Shown here one piece after another: positions 17,282 to 25,899 of a stretch of 64,000 nt of DNA. A model generated the notes under the pieces. The model was not told the origin of the DNA, did not search any database, and saw only the letters and a program-made list of their open reading frames with translations. Origin of the DNA: Abyssicoccus albus. GTDB taxonomy: Bacteria > Bacillota > Bacilli > Staphylococcales > Abyssicoccaceae. Location: positions 124,001 through 188,000 of the forward strand of contig NZ_RKRK01000003.1 in the NCBI RefSeq assembly GCF_003815035.1. Reading direction: 5' to 3'. The position numbers and the translations under genes are program-made. Numbering within the stretch: position 1 is the stretch's first letter; every line of letters begins with the position of its first letter.

Positions 17282-18571
17282 ATGAAGAAACAAATGCATG
17301 TTGGCATATTGATTTACGGTGTTGGGCATCATCTAGCCGCTTGGAAAATGCCTGATTCACAGATCGAAAGACTAGGAGACATATCATACTACCAACAATT
17401 AGCTAAGACATGTGAACGAGGAAAATTCGATACAATTTTCTTTGCGGATAACCAAGCACTCAACGCAACACACGATCAAGTAATGCCTGCAATGTGGTTA
17501 GACCCTATTGTGAATTTGAGTGCCATTTCACAAGTGACAGAACACATTGGATTAGTCAGTACGATATCAGGGACATTTATGAATCCATACTTATCAGCTA
17601 GACAAATGCTTTCACTACAACATATCTCAAAAGGCAGAGCCGGATGGAATCTTGTCACTTCAATGACTGATGAAGAAGCGATGAACCATAGTATGAACAA
17701 TCTTCCAAACCATGCTGACAGATATAAGAAAGCTAGAGAGTTTGGTCAATTGATGAATCAATTATTTACATCATGGTCTGAAGATGATTTCATTTGTGAT
17801 AAACAAAATGAACAAATAATTGATCATAAAAACATTCGACCAATAAATCATGAAGGTGAGCATTTCAACGTCAGAGGACCACTTTCAACACCGAATTCAA
17901 AATACGGCAAACCTGTTGCGATGCAAGCCGGAGCATCTGATCAAGGATTAAAGCTTGCTGCTGAACAAGCAGATGCAGTATACTCCGTCAGTTGGAATAA
18001 GAAACAAGCGAAAAGATACCGTGATCGCTTAGATGATGCAATTTCAAGCGTCAACAGAACAAGACCAATAAAAGTTTTCCCAGGCCTTGTCACATATGTC
18101 GGACACACAATTGAAGAAGCATATGATAAAAAGCAACAACTGGATGATTTATTAGACATTGAAAGTTCGTTAAAAATGTTAGAATTCTTCATCCAACAAG
18201 ATACATCACAATGGAATCTAGATGATAAAGTACCAGAATTGCCACCTGTTGAAGAATTCACTGGACCGAAAGGAAGATATGAAACCGTCCTTGAAATCAT
18301 TAAAGATAAAGACCCAACAGTTAAGGAGCTTCTTGGATATTTAGCCGCAGGCGGCGGACATTTAACTCTGATTGGTACACCAAAGACAATCGTAGATGAA
18401 ATGGAACAATGGTTAAATGAAGGCATTGCAGACGGATTCAATCTCATGCCACCAACATTGCCTAACAGTTTAGATGATTTTGTAGAGATGATCATTCCTG
18501 AATTACAATCACGAGGACTTTTTAGAGAGGACTATGATACGAAGACATTAAGGGAACATTTCGGAATCTAA
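17282..18571 (+). CDS. LLM-class flavin-dependent monooxygenase (NtaA/SnaA/DszA family)
   Basis: 429 aa, usual for this two-component FMNH2-dependent monooxygenase family (nitrilotriacetate, pristinamycin IIA, dibenzothiophene sulfone monooxygenases). Visible landmarks: N-terminal strand HVGILIYGVGHHLAAWKMP, FDTIFFADN near 46, WNLVTS near 125, and a flavin-binding region KPVAMQAGASDQGLKLAAEQ near 212. A flavin reductase partner would be needed and none is adjacent. Co-transcription with the SDR under TPP control suggests oxidation of a thiamine-related heterocycle. A terminator ends the operon. Confidence 0.9.
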   Translation: MKKQMHVGILIYGVGHHLAAWKMPDSQIERLGDISYYQQLAKTCERGKFDTIFFADNQALNATHDQVMPAMWLDPIVNLSAISQVTEHIGLVSTISGTFMNPYLSARQMLSLQHISKGRAGWNLVTSMTDEEAMNHSMNNLPNHADRYKKAREFGQLMNQLFTSWSEDDFICDKQNEQIIDHKNIRPINHEGEHFNVRGPLSTPNSKYGKPVAMQAGASDQGLKLAAEQADAVYSVSWNKKQAKRYRDRLDDAISSVNRTRPIKVFPGLVTYVGHTIEEAYDKKQQLDDLLDIESSLKMLEFFIQQDTSQWNLDDKVPELPPVEEFTGPKGRYETVLEIIKDKDPTVKELLGYLAAGGGHLTLIGTPKTIVDEMEQWLNEGIADGFNLMPPTLPNSLDDFVEMIIPELQSRGLFREDYDTKTLREHFGI

Positions 18572-18580
18572 AACTCATGA

Positions 18581-18612
18581 AACAAGCGCTACATGATAGT
18601 AGCGCTTGTTTT
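18581..18612 (+). terminator. Terminator of the SDR-monooxygenase operon
   Basis: 12-bp perfect stem (18581-18592 with 18599-18610) and TTTT, 10 bp after the monooxygenase stop. Confidence 0.85.
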
Positions 18613-18627
18613 ACAATTTATTCTCCA

Positions 18628-19008
18628 TTATATAACCTTCACATACACTCTATAATCATTCCACTGTTCATTTTCATGAATAAACGACTTTCGAACACCT
18701 TCATATTCAAAGCCATTTCTTTCAATCAATTTCATAGAAATCTCATGGTTAGGGTTCACATGCGCTTCAATTCTATGCAATTCTAATTGCTTACCGATCT
18801 CATCAACTGCAGTTAACACTTCATTGCCATAACCATTATTCCAATATTGATTATGAATTAAATAACCGAACATCGCCCAGTCAAATCCAGTGCGTTGTAG
18901 TATCGTGAATTCCAACTTTCCAATATGTTCACCTGTTTCACTGATAAAGATGCCAAATATATATGCATCATCTTCATCAGCTAACGCATCAAACTGTTCA
19001 ATATTTCT
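18628..19008 (-). pseudogene. GNAT acetyltransferase (RimJ/RimL-like), 5' end missing
   Basis: The minus strand codes for the C-terminal two thirds of a RimL-type acetyltransferase: AYIFGIFISETGEHIGKLEF, then FGYLIHNQYWNNGYGNEVL (acetyl-CoA loop) and ISMKLIERNGFEYEGVRKSF. The frame runs back to 19008 and hits a stop (TAG, 19009-19011) without a plausible start; about 60 N-terminal residues are lacking. The break lies next to the AT-rich repeats and regulator cassette at 19031-19759, suggesting that insertion of that cassette or a deletion removed the 5' end. An internal ATG at 18913-18915 would give only half a domain. Confidence 0.75.
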
Positions 19009-19030
19009 CTAATTGACAGTTTAAATTCAA

Positions 19031-19092
19031 TAATGTAATATATAAATTACATTAAGTAATATATATATTACATTAAGTAATATATATATTAC
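19031..19092 (+). promoter_or_regulatory. AT-only palindrome and two identical 21-bp direct repeats before the XRE gene
   Basis: TAATGTAAT (19031-19039) and ATTACATTA (19046-19054) form a perfect inverted repeat. It is followed by two identical 21-bp copies at 19051-19071 and 19072-19092 (ATTAAGTAATATATATATTA plus C), each again palindromic. This is a good candidate operator array for the adjacent XRE regulator; the TATATT segments could also serve as -10 boxes. Confidence 0.7.
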
Positions 19093-19107
19093 ATTTAAGA
19101 GGTTGAT

Positions 19108-19299
19108 ATGAAGAACAATGTGAAAATTGCTAGACTACAATGTTCCATGACACAACAGCAATTAGCCAAGAAGGTTGGGGTGACTCGTCAGACAATTGGT
19201 TTGATTGAGAAAGGTGAGTATAACCCATCACTCCAATTATGTATATCTATCGCTAAATCCGTTAGCAAAACATTAGATGAATTATTTTGGGAGGTTTAA
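19108..19299 (+). CDS. XRE family small transcriptional regulator
   Basis: 63 aa, a single helix-turn-helix: MTQQQLAKKVGVTRQTIGLIEKG (residues about 14-36) followed by YNPSLQLCISIAKSVSKTLDELF, the arrangement of small YozG/Cro-like regulators. It overlaps nothing but is followed after 4 bp by a DUF3278-like membrane protein, a common pairing in Firmicutes. Start ATG has AAGAGGTTGAT ribosome site. The palindromic repeats immediately upstream suggest autoregulation. Confidence 0.88.
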   Translation: MKNNVKIARLQCSMTQQQLAKKVGVTRQTIGLIEKGEYNPSLQLCISIAKSVSKTLDELFWEV

Positions 19300-19303
19300 C
19301 ATT

Positions 19304-19759
19304 ATGAAGTCTTGGATTTCTTTGTTTTTGCCGAGGGATGAGTACAAAGAGAAGAAAATACTCTACTTTTTCGGAGAAGGATCTGTACTATTGATGCTCT
19401 ATTTAGTATTTATGCTACTCGGCTTATTTTGGTTCCAAATAGACGGACAGACGATTGTACTTATTGGAATTATGATATTTTTATTCTACGTTACCCTACG
19501 ATATATTTTTTCAGGGATAGAATATACAGAAGTCAGTACGAAATCACAATATAAGAAAGAATTAAAATTTATAAGTTTTAGAAGTATCTTTGCTTTATTT
19601 GGATATGCTTTAATGTATTTACTACTAGAAGGTATACCATCAACGACTGAAGCGTGGATTGATTTCATCGGATTAACAATTTGTTTCTCAGTCGTTTGGG
19701 GAATTATTAGCTTTATCTCTTTGAAATCTTCATATAAGAAGAATAAAGATTTATTATAG
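19304..19759 (+). CDS. DUF3278-like membrane protein paired with the XRE regulator
   Basis: 151 aa with four hydrophobic segments (about residues 27-48, 54-72, 92-110 and 119-140). Starts MKSWISLFLPRDEYKEKKIL; acidic-basic N-terminus then membrane part is typical of DUF3278 proteins that sit next to small XRE regulators. The ATG at 19304-19306 is preferred because GGGAGG lies 9 nt upstream; a longer frame overlaps the regulator. No function is established. A strong terminator follows. Confidence 0.65.
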   Translation: MKSWISLFLPRDEYKEKKILYFFGEGSVLLMLYLVFMLLGLFWFQIDGQTIVLIGIMIFLFYVTLRYIFSGIEYTEVSTKSQYKKELKFISFRSIFALFGYALMYLLLEGIPSTTEAWIDFIGLTICFSVVWGIISFISLKSSYKKNKDLL

Positions 19760-19799
19760 AGGCTCGTAGCAATAAATCTAGATAATCCAAAACATTAAT

Positions 19800-19841
19800 T
19801 AGGTTCCCTTTATTTATATTGAATAAAGGGAACCTAGTTTT
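19800..19841 (+). terminator. Strong terminator of the XRE-membrane cassette
   Basis: 15-bp perfect stem (19800-19814 with 19822-19836), 7-nt loop, then GTTTT. Confidence 0.85.
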
Positions 19842-19912
19842 CAGTACTTTATATATAATATTTCTCGTCTTTCATAATTTCATAATGATGTTTCTCGTGA
19901 ATCAATAATCAC

Positions 19913-20857
19913 TTATTTAATAAACCCTTCCACAATCCTTTGATACTTCTCTGGATGGTCCATAATAAACTCCGTATGGTTCGAATCTTTGATTTCAAAA
20001 AATTCTTTTTGATCAGCACCACTAGATTTATATAACGACACACCATCTTCGAATTCAACAATACTATCTTTACGGTTATGCAAAACGAGTAAGGGAATCG
20101 TCGAATCTTTAATCTCATCTGCTGCGTTTAACTGATTAAAGCCAATACCTTCTCTCATCTTTAGTCCTACATCACCTAAGAAGTTCAAGTAATCTAGCGG
20201 AATACCCGTTGATTCACTGATTGGCTTCACTTCTTTATTAATCTGCTTCACTCCATCACTCATCGGACTATCTAAAATCATATAATCTACTGTTTGACTC
20301 AAATCATCACTTGCAAAAGCTGCAGTTGCACCGCCAAATGATTCTCCCCAAATGATTGTTTGTTTTGAATCGAATTCCTTTTGAACATATTGGGTTACAT
20401 CGATTAAATCCTCTGATTCTTTTAGTCCAAATGTATTTGATGGGGCTTTGTTCTCACCAGAGTTTCGTTGATCATAAATCACGACAGAATATCCCATCTT
20501 TATAAACATTTTAGCCACCGGAAATACTGTTTCTTTCGTTCCACCTAATCCATGTATAAGAATCACATGACCTTTACTTTCTTCTGTTGAAATATACATC
20601 ACAGGAATTTCATGGGATGCTTTCGATGATTTTACGGTAACAGATTGAATATTATGCTCATTCTTAAAAGATATATACTCCTCATCTTGCTCTTTTAAGA
20701 AACTTTCTTTATTCTTAACAGTCTGTTCTCTAGGGACAAGATTTGTTATTTGTGCACTGTAATTATAAGCGATTAAAAAATTAAATCCAATAAACATTAA
20801 AATAAAGACTAACAAAATACCTAGTATGACTCTCTTTAACCATTTCAACTTTTTCAC
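19913..20857 (-). CDS. Membrane-anchored alpha/beta hydrolase
   Basis: 314 aa. An N-terminal hydrophobic helix (residues 10-32, VILGILLVFILMFIGFNFLI) anchors the protein with the enzyme outside. The fold is alpha/beta hydrolase: HGLGGTKET oxyanion region near 99, nucleophile elbow WGESFGGATA with Ser near 170, Asp in LHNRKDSIVEF near 262, and His in DSNHTEFIM near 293. Resembles secreted serine hydrolases of the YqkD/S9-like type in staphylococci and bacilli; substrate unknown. Single-gene unit. Confidence 0.88.
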   Translation of the reverse strand: MKKLKWLKRVILGILLVFILMFIGFNFLIAYNYSAQITNLVPREQTVKNKESFLKEQDEEYISFKNEHNIQSVTVKSSKASHEIPVMYISTEESKGHVILIHGLGGTKETVFPVAKMFIKMGYSVVIYDQRNSGENKAPSNTFGLKESEDLIDVTQYVQKEFDSKQTIIWGESFGGATAAFASDDLSQTVDYMILDSPMSDGVKQINKEVKPISESTGIPLDYLNFLGDVGLKMREGIGFNQLNAADEIKDSTIPLLVLHNRKDSIVEFEDGVSLYKSSGADQKEFFEIKDSNHTEFIMDHPEKYQRIVEGFIK

Positions 20858-20949
20858 CCCACTTTAATCTATTTTCACTTCAATTGTACTACAAATCAAA
20901 AAATAGACATCAAGCCCCTCTCCAAAAGAAACTTGATGACTTTCATTCA

Positions 20950-21201
20950 TTACTCTAATTCTACTTGTATATCTCCAACATTCGATTCTAAATCAACCTT
21001 ATACTTTGCATCCCCTACAGTGCCTCCGTTTGGGAAGACATCATTCAATTCAATCTCACCGACGTTCGTATCCGTTTGAACTGTGACATTATCAGGCTTT
21101 TCTTTATAATAAATATCGGCATGCCCAACATTAACGTCACCTTTCATACTCATATCTTTATTGACATTTCTTAATTCTAAATCCCCCACATTAACATTAA
21201 G
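20950..21201 (-). pseudogene. DUF4097-type putative adhesin, C-terminal fragment
   Basis: The segment carries the repeating beta-strand pattern of DUF4097 proteins: NVNVGDLELRN, GDVNVGHADIYY, DTNVGEIELNDV, SNVGDIQVELE. Only about 83 residues are present; a full protein has 200 or more. The frame continues upstream into the terminator hairpin of the neighbouring cytochrome gene, so the 5' part has been lost at about 21200. No start codon with ribosome site fits. Confidence 0.75.
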
Positions 21202-21229
21202 GAAGCATCTGCAACAGATACTTCCTTTT
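21199..21229. terminator. Hairpin after the cytochrome gene, at a recombination junction
   Basis: 11-bp stem with one G-T wobble (21201-21211 with 21215-21225). It lies 9 bp past the TsdA-like stop on the minus strand; the T-run is better on the plus strand (TTCCTTTTG). Confidence 0.55.
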
Positions 21230-21237
21230 GTGATCAT

Positions 21238-22008
21238 TTATTCATCTTGTACACGGTCAAAATCAGACCATTTCATATATTTTTTCTTCAACGCTTCACG
21301 TGTTTTTTCATTAATATAATCATCTGGTTTATCTCCGTTAGGGAATTTATTCACACCAGTAAATTTAGGACGATCTTGCAATAGAATATAAGCCGCAATA
21401 TTCGACGCTTCTTGTTCTGTTAACGTCCCACCACGCCCTTTAGGCATGTAGTTTTTAATGTAATACTGCATATTCGAAAATCTCGACATCCCCGCACCAT
21501 CATTGAATGAATCTTTCCCCCACAGTGCAGGTCCTCTAAATGCTGCGGTAGGGCCTGACGAACCGTGACAACTGATGCAATTATATCGCTTAAAATCTTG
21601 TTCACCTTGATCAGGATCTGGTATTGGTATATTATCTCCTTTATGCTTCTCTGTCATAAATGCATATTGATCCTTTGATTCTATATTTTTACTCAAATAT
21701 TCATAATAACTAATAAAAGCTTCCATTTCTTCTCCATCTGAATCGATCTCTTTTCCATTCATACTACGGATAAAGCACCCATTAATACGCTCTTTTAACG
21801 TGACATCACGACCTTCACGTTTTTTATACTGCGGATATTTCTTTGTGACACCAATCAGATTTAAATTCTCACCACGACCAGCACCTGCATGACAACTCGT
21901 ACAACTTAAATTATTTCCTACATTTTCAGGTAGCATTGTGTTCGTTCTCGTGTTCAATTGATGACCTAATTTAATCTTTTCCTGTTCCGCTTCACTAAAC
22001 TCACTCAA
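21238..22008 (-). CDS. Diheme c-type cytochrome, thiosulfate dehydrogenase (TsdA)-like, export signal missing
   Basis: 256 aa from a TTG start. Two c-heme sites are present (CTSCH near residue 35, CISCH near 147), and INGCFIRSMNGK near 90 is the TsdA family signature. Such enzymes oxidise thiosulfate to tetrathionate or work in reverse outside the cytoplasm, and heme attachment requires export. Here no signal peptide or anchor precedes the first heme domain: the frame extends back without a start to a stop near 22080, and a different plus-strand gene fragment lies there. So the gene is probably 5'-truncated and non-functional, though its body is intact. Confidence 0.8.
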   Translation of the reverse strand: MSEFSEAEQEKIKLGHQLNTRTNTMLPENVGNNLSCTSCHAGAGRGENLNLIGVTKKYPQYKKREGRDVTLKERINGCFIRSMNGKEIDSDGEEMEAFISYYEYLSKNIESKDQYAFMTEKHKGDNIPIPDPDQGEQDFKRYNCISCHGSSGPTAAFRGPALWGKDSFNDGAGMSRFSNMQYYIKNYMPKGRGGTLTEQEASNIAAYILLQDRPKFTGVNKFPNGDKPDDYINEKTREALKKKYMKWSDFDRVQDE

Positions 22009-22014
22009 CTTCGG

Positions 22015-22143
22015 AAGTATGGAAACATCAGAAACAACATAGAACCTGATTGGATTGTTGTGCTCATTCCTTTATCAGGTCTAATTGTCTCTTTGTTCAT
22101 TCAATATGTGATAAAGATTGATATTTTAGGAAGTAATTTATAA
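22015..22143 (+). pseudogene. 3' fragment of an unidentified membrane protein
   Basis: The plus strand codes GNIRNNIEPDWIVVLIPLSG and then a hydrophobic helix ending IQYVIKIDILGSNL at a TAA (22141-22143), but has no start or 5' part. It looks like the last membrane helix of a lost gene, trapped between the TsdA remnant and mcrC, whose 3' end it overlaps by 6 bp. Identity unknown. Confidence 0.45.
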
Positions 22144-23184
22144 ATTAAAATATTCATTTATAACATTATCAAGTTGATACTTAATATGATTAAAATCTTG
22201 ATTTAAATCTATCGTTTTTACATAAATATTATTGCCATCCATATTATAAACACTGGATATATCTATATCATTTTCAGTCTTTGCATATAACAACATACCT
22301 GCTACTTCATTTTTGCTATCTCGATCATAATTTTTTACATAAGTGAAAATTTGGTATAAGTTCGGCGAATGAAATTTTTGAAAATCTGTCAGGATATTAG
22401 TATAGAATTTCGTGTCTATAATTAAAGTTTTATTTCCTCGAGTGATTACAATATCACTTTTCATTATAGGTAATAATTTGAAGTCTTTGTGCTCAGTTTT
22501 ATTATCTAATCTCCAATTAATATGGGTAGATGTAATTTCATAGTTTGGATAGTGCTTCTTATAATATTCTCGTACAAAACGTTCATATAACAACGCCATA
22601 TTATCATCCGTAAACATTTGAAACTTTAATTCACCAGATTCGGTAGATTGCAATTTACTCTCAATTAAAATTTTACATAAATTAAGAATCATTTCATACG
22701 ATCCGTTATTACGATGATATTCAAGTTGACTCCAATCAATACGCTCTAGCTCTATCGCATCTATATCTTCAAAGTAATTAAGTAACCTTTTTATTTTCAC
22801 CTTTTTAGCTTCTATAACATCATAATCATATAAAAGTACGAGTAACGATCTTTTTAGGATTTGATTATAAATATTATTTGCTGATAATTCATCGAACTCA
22901 CAAGTTATCAATTGATTTCTTTGCACCCTATTTTGAAATGTTTTATTAATATTTATTTTTCCTCTAACAGTAGTAATTGAATCAGTCATTTCATTATAAT
23001 TTTTAAAAAGACCTTGCTTCAGCTGCTTAGTTACAGCTTTTATTAAAATTTCTGCAAATAAATCAGACATATGTTCAAATGATTCTAATTCTATTTTTTT
23101 ATAGTGATTTTGATTTAAAACCTTATAAGCATAACTTAGCATATAAAAAATATTTTTTATAACTATGCTTTTATAGATCATCAT
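22138..23184 (-). CDS. mcrC: McrC family subunit of a type IV restriction system
   Basis: 348 aa. McrC proteins activate McrB GTPase and carry the nuclease. The expected PD-(D/E)xK pattern is present in the C-terminal part: LLPIMKSDIVITRGNKTLIIDTKFY (around residues 235-260), with Asp in MKSDIV and the D-T-K motif. The N-terminal part includes TVRGKININKTFQ, a conserved McrC segment. It overlaps the end of mcrB by 14 bp, as is common for this pair. Together they should cut modified (methylated or otherwise modified cytosine) DNA entering the cell. Confidence 0.9.
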   Translation of the reverse strand: MMIYKSIVIKNIFYMLSYAYKVLNQNHYKKIELESFEHMSDLFAEILIKAVTKQLKQGLFKNYNEMTDSITTVRGKININKTFQNRVQRNQLITCEFDELSANNIYNQILKRSLLVLLYDYDVIEAKKVKIKRLLNYFEDIDAIELERIDWSQLEYHRNNGSYEMILNLCKILIESKLQSTESGELKFQMFTDDNMALLYERFVREYYKKHYPNYEITSTHINWRLDNKTEHKDFKLLPIMKSDIVITRGNKTLIIDTKFYTNILTDFQKFHSPNLYQIFTYVKNYDRDSKNEVAGMLLYAKTENDIDISSVYNMDGNNIYVKTIDLNQDFNHIKYQLDNVINEYFNL

Positions 23185-24796
23185 TTAAGATGCTCCTAAA
23201 TCTAGATTCCCATAAAACGATTTTTTCTTCATCATCAAACCAATACTCTTTTAGTATAGGAATGATATCATATTGAACTATTTGTTTTAACGTTTCATCT
23301 TTATGATTATCTTTCCCTAAGAAATAGCTATGTCCTATACAGAATCCACTTCCGAGAGATGAATCAAGCTTAATTTCTTCATTTAATTGTTTAACAAGAT
23401 CAATAATTTTACTAAATTTACTATTATTTAAATTGATACTAATGTTATTAAATTGTTCTGAGTCAAATCCAGGCTTCATTTCAAAAAAACTAAATCGTCT
23501 ACGTAATGCATAATCAATCATGGCAAGACTTCGATCAGCTGTATTCATTATACCGATAATGTATAAGTTTTTTGGCACACTAAATTTTTCAGCATTATAA
23601 GGAAGTTTAATTTCTACTTCACGGTAATCTTTTTCAATGAGCATTAATAATTCTCCAAATATTTTACTCATATTACCACGATTGATTTCATCAATAATTA
23701 AAAAATAATGATGGTCTGGGTCATTAATTGCTTTATCACAAACTGTCGTAAAGATTCCTTTCTTTAACACAAATCCATCACCTTGCGGCTTATATCCCAT
23801 AATAAAATCTTCATATGAATAACTTTGATGGAACTGTATCATTTCAATCTTTGAACTATCTTTACTACCAATCAGTGACCATGCCAAACGCTTAGCCGTA
23901 AAAGTCTTACCTACACCAGGTGCACCTTGAAGAATTATATTTTGTTTTCGATATAGTAAACTCGTTAAGGTTTCATAGTCTTCTTCAGATAAGAATACTT
24001 CATCTAAAAACTGTTCCTTATTATATCTATCAACATAATCTTCAGTTTGTTGTGGTTCTTTGATTATGTCCATTGAAGTTTTATCATCACTTTCTCTATC
24101 TTGATTAGAACTGTCTTTACTTTCTTTATTCAGATAGGCATCGAGTGATAATTCAAAGAAAGAGGTATCACCTTTTATAGACTTTACTGTTTCTATTACA
24201 TTTATATATTCTTCATAACCCATGTTATTCGATTTTATGTCCATTCCAAATTCATGCATTAAATATTTACAATTTAACTGATCTAATGCTAAAAAGTTAT
24301 GAGGTTGAACCCAGTACAATCCCATCGTAATCGACGTTAAACCATTACCTTTTACTGCTATGGCATTATCAAAAGCTTGTTGGAATTCATCCGAATTATT
24401 ACTGTCTTTATCATAGTTTATTGCTTGAATATACAGTTCCCACATCACATTATCTTTATTTTCATAAAAAGCTCTCATATTATTAAGCCGTGGAATTCCA
24501 TCAAAGTCACTTGGAACATGACTACTCATATTAAAAACTTCTATAAAGTGTCTAATGATTTTTCTCCTATTTTCATCATTTATTCCTCTATTGAAAATCC
24601 CAAAAATAGAAAAAGGATCAATAACTTTCCCCTCTGGCCACCATTCATCATGATTAAAATTTAAATAACTTAATAGACTTTCTTCTTTAAAATAATCTAC
24701 AATAATTTCATGTAATTCATCTTGATTATCACGATAATTGTATAGTACTTCAGAAAATTCTTCATAAAATGGTAACCAATCAAATTTTCCAATCAT
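23171..24796 (-). CDS. mcrB: McrB family AAA+ GTPase of a type IV restriction system
   Basis: 541 aa. Residues 1 to about 265 form a system-specific N-terminal DNA-recognition region with a winged segment similar to other staphylococcal McrB-like proteins. The AAA+ motor follows: Walker A GAPGVGKTF near 290, IQFHQSYSYEDFIMGY, Walker B FLIIDEINRGNMSKIFGEL, and the McrB signature IGIMNTADRSLAMIDYALRR, whose Asn-Thr-Ala-Asp is the GTP-binding motif. It translocates DNA for McrC-mediated cleavage. The substrate modification depends on the N-terminal domain and cannot be read here. Codon and base use is AT-rich like the CRISPR genes, suggesting acquisition. Confidence 0.92.
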   Translation of the reverse strand: MIGKFDWLPFYEEFSEVLYNYRDNQDELHEIIVDYFKEESLLSYLNFNHDEWWPEGKVIDPFSIFGIFNRGINDENRRKIIRHFIEVFNMSSHVPSDFDGIPRLNNMRAFYENKDNVMWELYIQAINYDKDSNNSDEFQQAFDNAIAVKGNGLTSITMGLYWVQPHNFLALDQLNCKYLMHEFGMDIKSNNMGYEEYINVIETVKSIKGDTSFFELSLDAYLNKESKDSSNQDRESDDKTSMDIIKEPQQTEDYVDRYNKEQFLDEVFLSEEDYETLTSLLYRKQNIILQGAPGVGKTFTAKRLAWSLIGSKDSSKIEMIQFHQSYSYEDFIMGYKPQGDGFVLKKGIFTTVCDKAINDPDHHYFLIIDEINRGNMSKIFGELLMLIEKDYREVEIKLPYNAEKFSVPKNLYIIGIMNTADRSLAMIDYALRRRFSFFEMKPGFDSEQFNNISINLNNSKFSKIIDLVKQLNEEIKLDSSLGSGFCIGHSYFLGKDNHKDETLKQIVQYDIIPILKEYWFDDEEKIVLWESRFRSILNDDL

Positions 24797-24997
24797 ATTT
24801 AGTCACTCTTTCTATATTGTCTTATATAAAATTTTTAAATATATCTCCTCAAATTCATTCCTGCTATTCCTTCACTATTAAAGTGAAGGATATTATCTTC
24901 TAACTTAAGGGCGCCTGGTCTTGAGGTTTGTCTAAAATTGAAGGTCACTATACTGCACTTAGTTTGTAAATTATGTTGTTATGTATTATCAGCCTTT

Positions 24998-25603
24998 CTA
25001 ATTTGATCGTTTTTGTAAAACCCCTTGTATGACAAGAGATTCACCGTAGTGTTTATCCCCTTCATAACGTTCAACGACTTCTTCTGATAATTCAACGACA
25101 TCTATCGGCCATTCTTTCACCCATTGTTTTATATCTTCTAATGAATACAACATTTCTCGATCTTTAGGTCCGCCTGTACCATAGTCCAATTGCCCTTCTG
25201 CGTACACTTCAAAGTAAATACGTCCGAATGGTTTTACACAATCAATTAAATTGTTAAATAGTTGTTGTTGGTGTTGTTTATGGACATGTCCAAAAATCAT
25301 CACTGCATTGTCATGTGCTTCATATTCTACTGCTAACTCTTGAGTTAAATCTATTTCTAGTGTATCAATCTCAACATTATGTTTCATTGCCAGGGCTCGT
25401 GCTTTCTTCAAACCTTCTTTTGAATAATCATATGCAATTGGCGAATAGCCTAAGCTTGCTAAATATACCGCATTACGTCCTTCCCCTTCTGCAAATAATG
25501 CCACACGACCTGAGCCTTGATTGAAGTGAGATTTCACAAATTCATTCGGTGCTTCTCCGTAAATATATTCAGATACTTTAAACCGTTCATCCCAATGATT
25601 CAT
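24998..25603 (-). CDS. Class I SAM-dependent methyltransferase (TehB-like)
   Basis: 201 aa. N-terminus MNHWDERFKVSEYIYGEAPN is typical of TehB-like small methyltransferases. SAM motif I is ALFAEGEGRNAVYLA near residues 35-49, with the acidic end of strand 2 at AYDYSKEGL and motif post-I IDLTQ. Substrate is unknown; relatives detoxify tellurite or methylate thiols. Its start has the ribosome site AGAAAGGAAT. It is the last gene before the McrBC block and transcribed in the same direction. Confidence 0.88.
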   Translation of the reverse strand: MNHWDERFKVSEYIYGEAPNEFVKSHFNQGSGRVALFAEGEGRNAVYLASLGYSPIAYDYSKEGLKKARALAMKHNVEIDTLEIDLTQELAVEYEAHDNAVMIFGHVHKQHQQQLFNNLIDCVKPFGRIYFEVYAEGQLDYGTGGPKDREMLYSLEDIKQWVKEWPIDVVELSEEVVERYEGDKHYGESLVIQGVLQKRSN

Positions 25604-25630
25604 ATCATTTATTCCTTTCTTATTTTATTA

Positions 25631-25719
25631 TGGACAGGTTTCATCTCCAACGCCACAAACCTGTCCATTAATCGGCGTTTTATGGACAGGTTTTCTCTCC
25701 AACAACCTAAACCTGTCCA
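25631..25719. repeat. Tandem palindrome array B, two units, 52-bp period
   Basis: Two 37-bp palindromes start at 25631 and 25683, exactly 52 bp apart. Each has perfect 11-bp arms TGGACAGGTTT and AAACCTGTCCA with a 15-nt loop; the loops share CTCCAAC but otherwise differ. They fill the gap between the small membrane protein gene and the methyltransferase gene and have no T-run. Confidence 0.9.
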
Positions 25720-25731
25720 TAGAAAGTTAAA

Positions 25732-25899
25732 TTAACCGTAAACCTCAATAAAAATACTCACAATGAATGCTAATATCAAACTAAACATCACTACTTGCTT
25801 ACGTGTCAACATTTTATATTCTGGATTGATTAAAAAGTTAATAAACGTGGACACCGCGAGTATGAATAAAAAAGCACAGATGAAATAAATAAAAATCAT
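25732..25899 (-). CDS. Small two-helix membrane protein
   Basis: 55 aa: MIFIYFICAFLFILAVSTFI as first helix, a short polar loop with INPEYKMLTRKQ, and a second helix VVMFSLILAFIVSIFI. The start at 25897-25899 is chosen because GAAGGAAATAGG precedes it. No homology recognised. Array B follows its stop by 12 bp. Confidence 0.6.
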   Translation of the reverse strand: MIFIYFICAFLFILAVSTFINFLINPEYKMLTRKQVVMFSLILAFIVSIFIEVYG

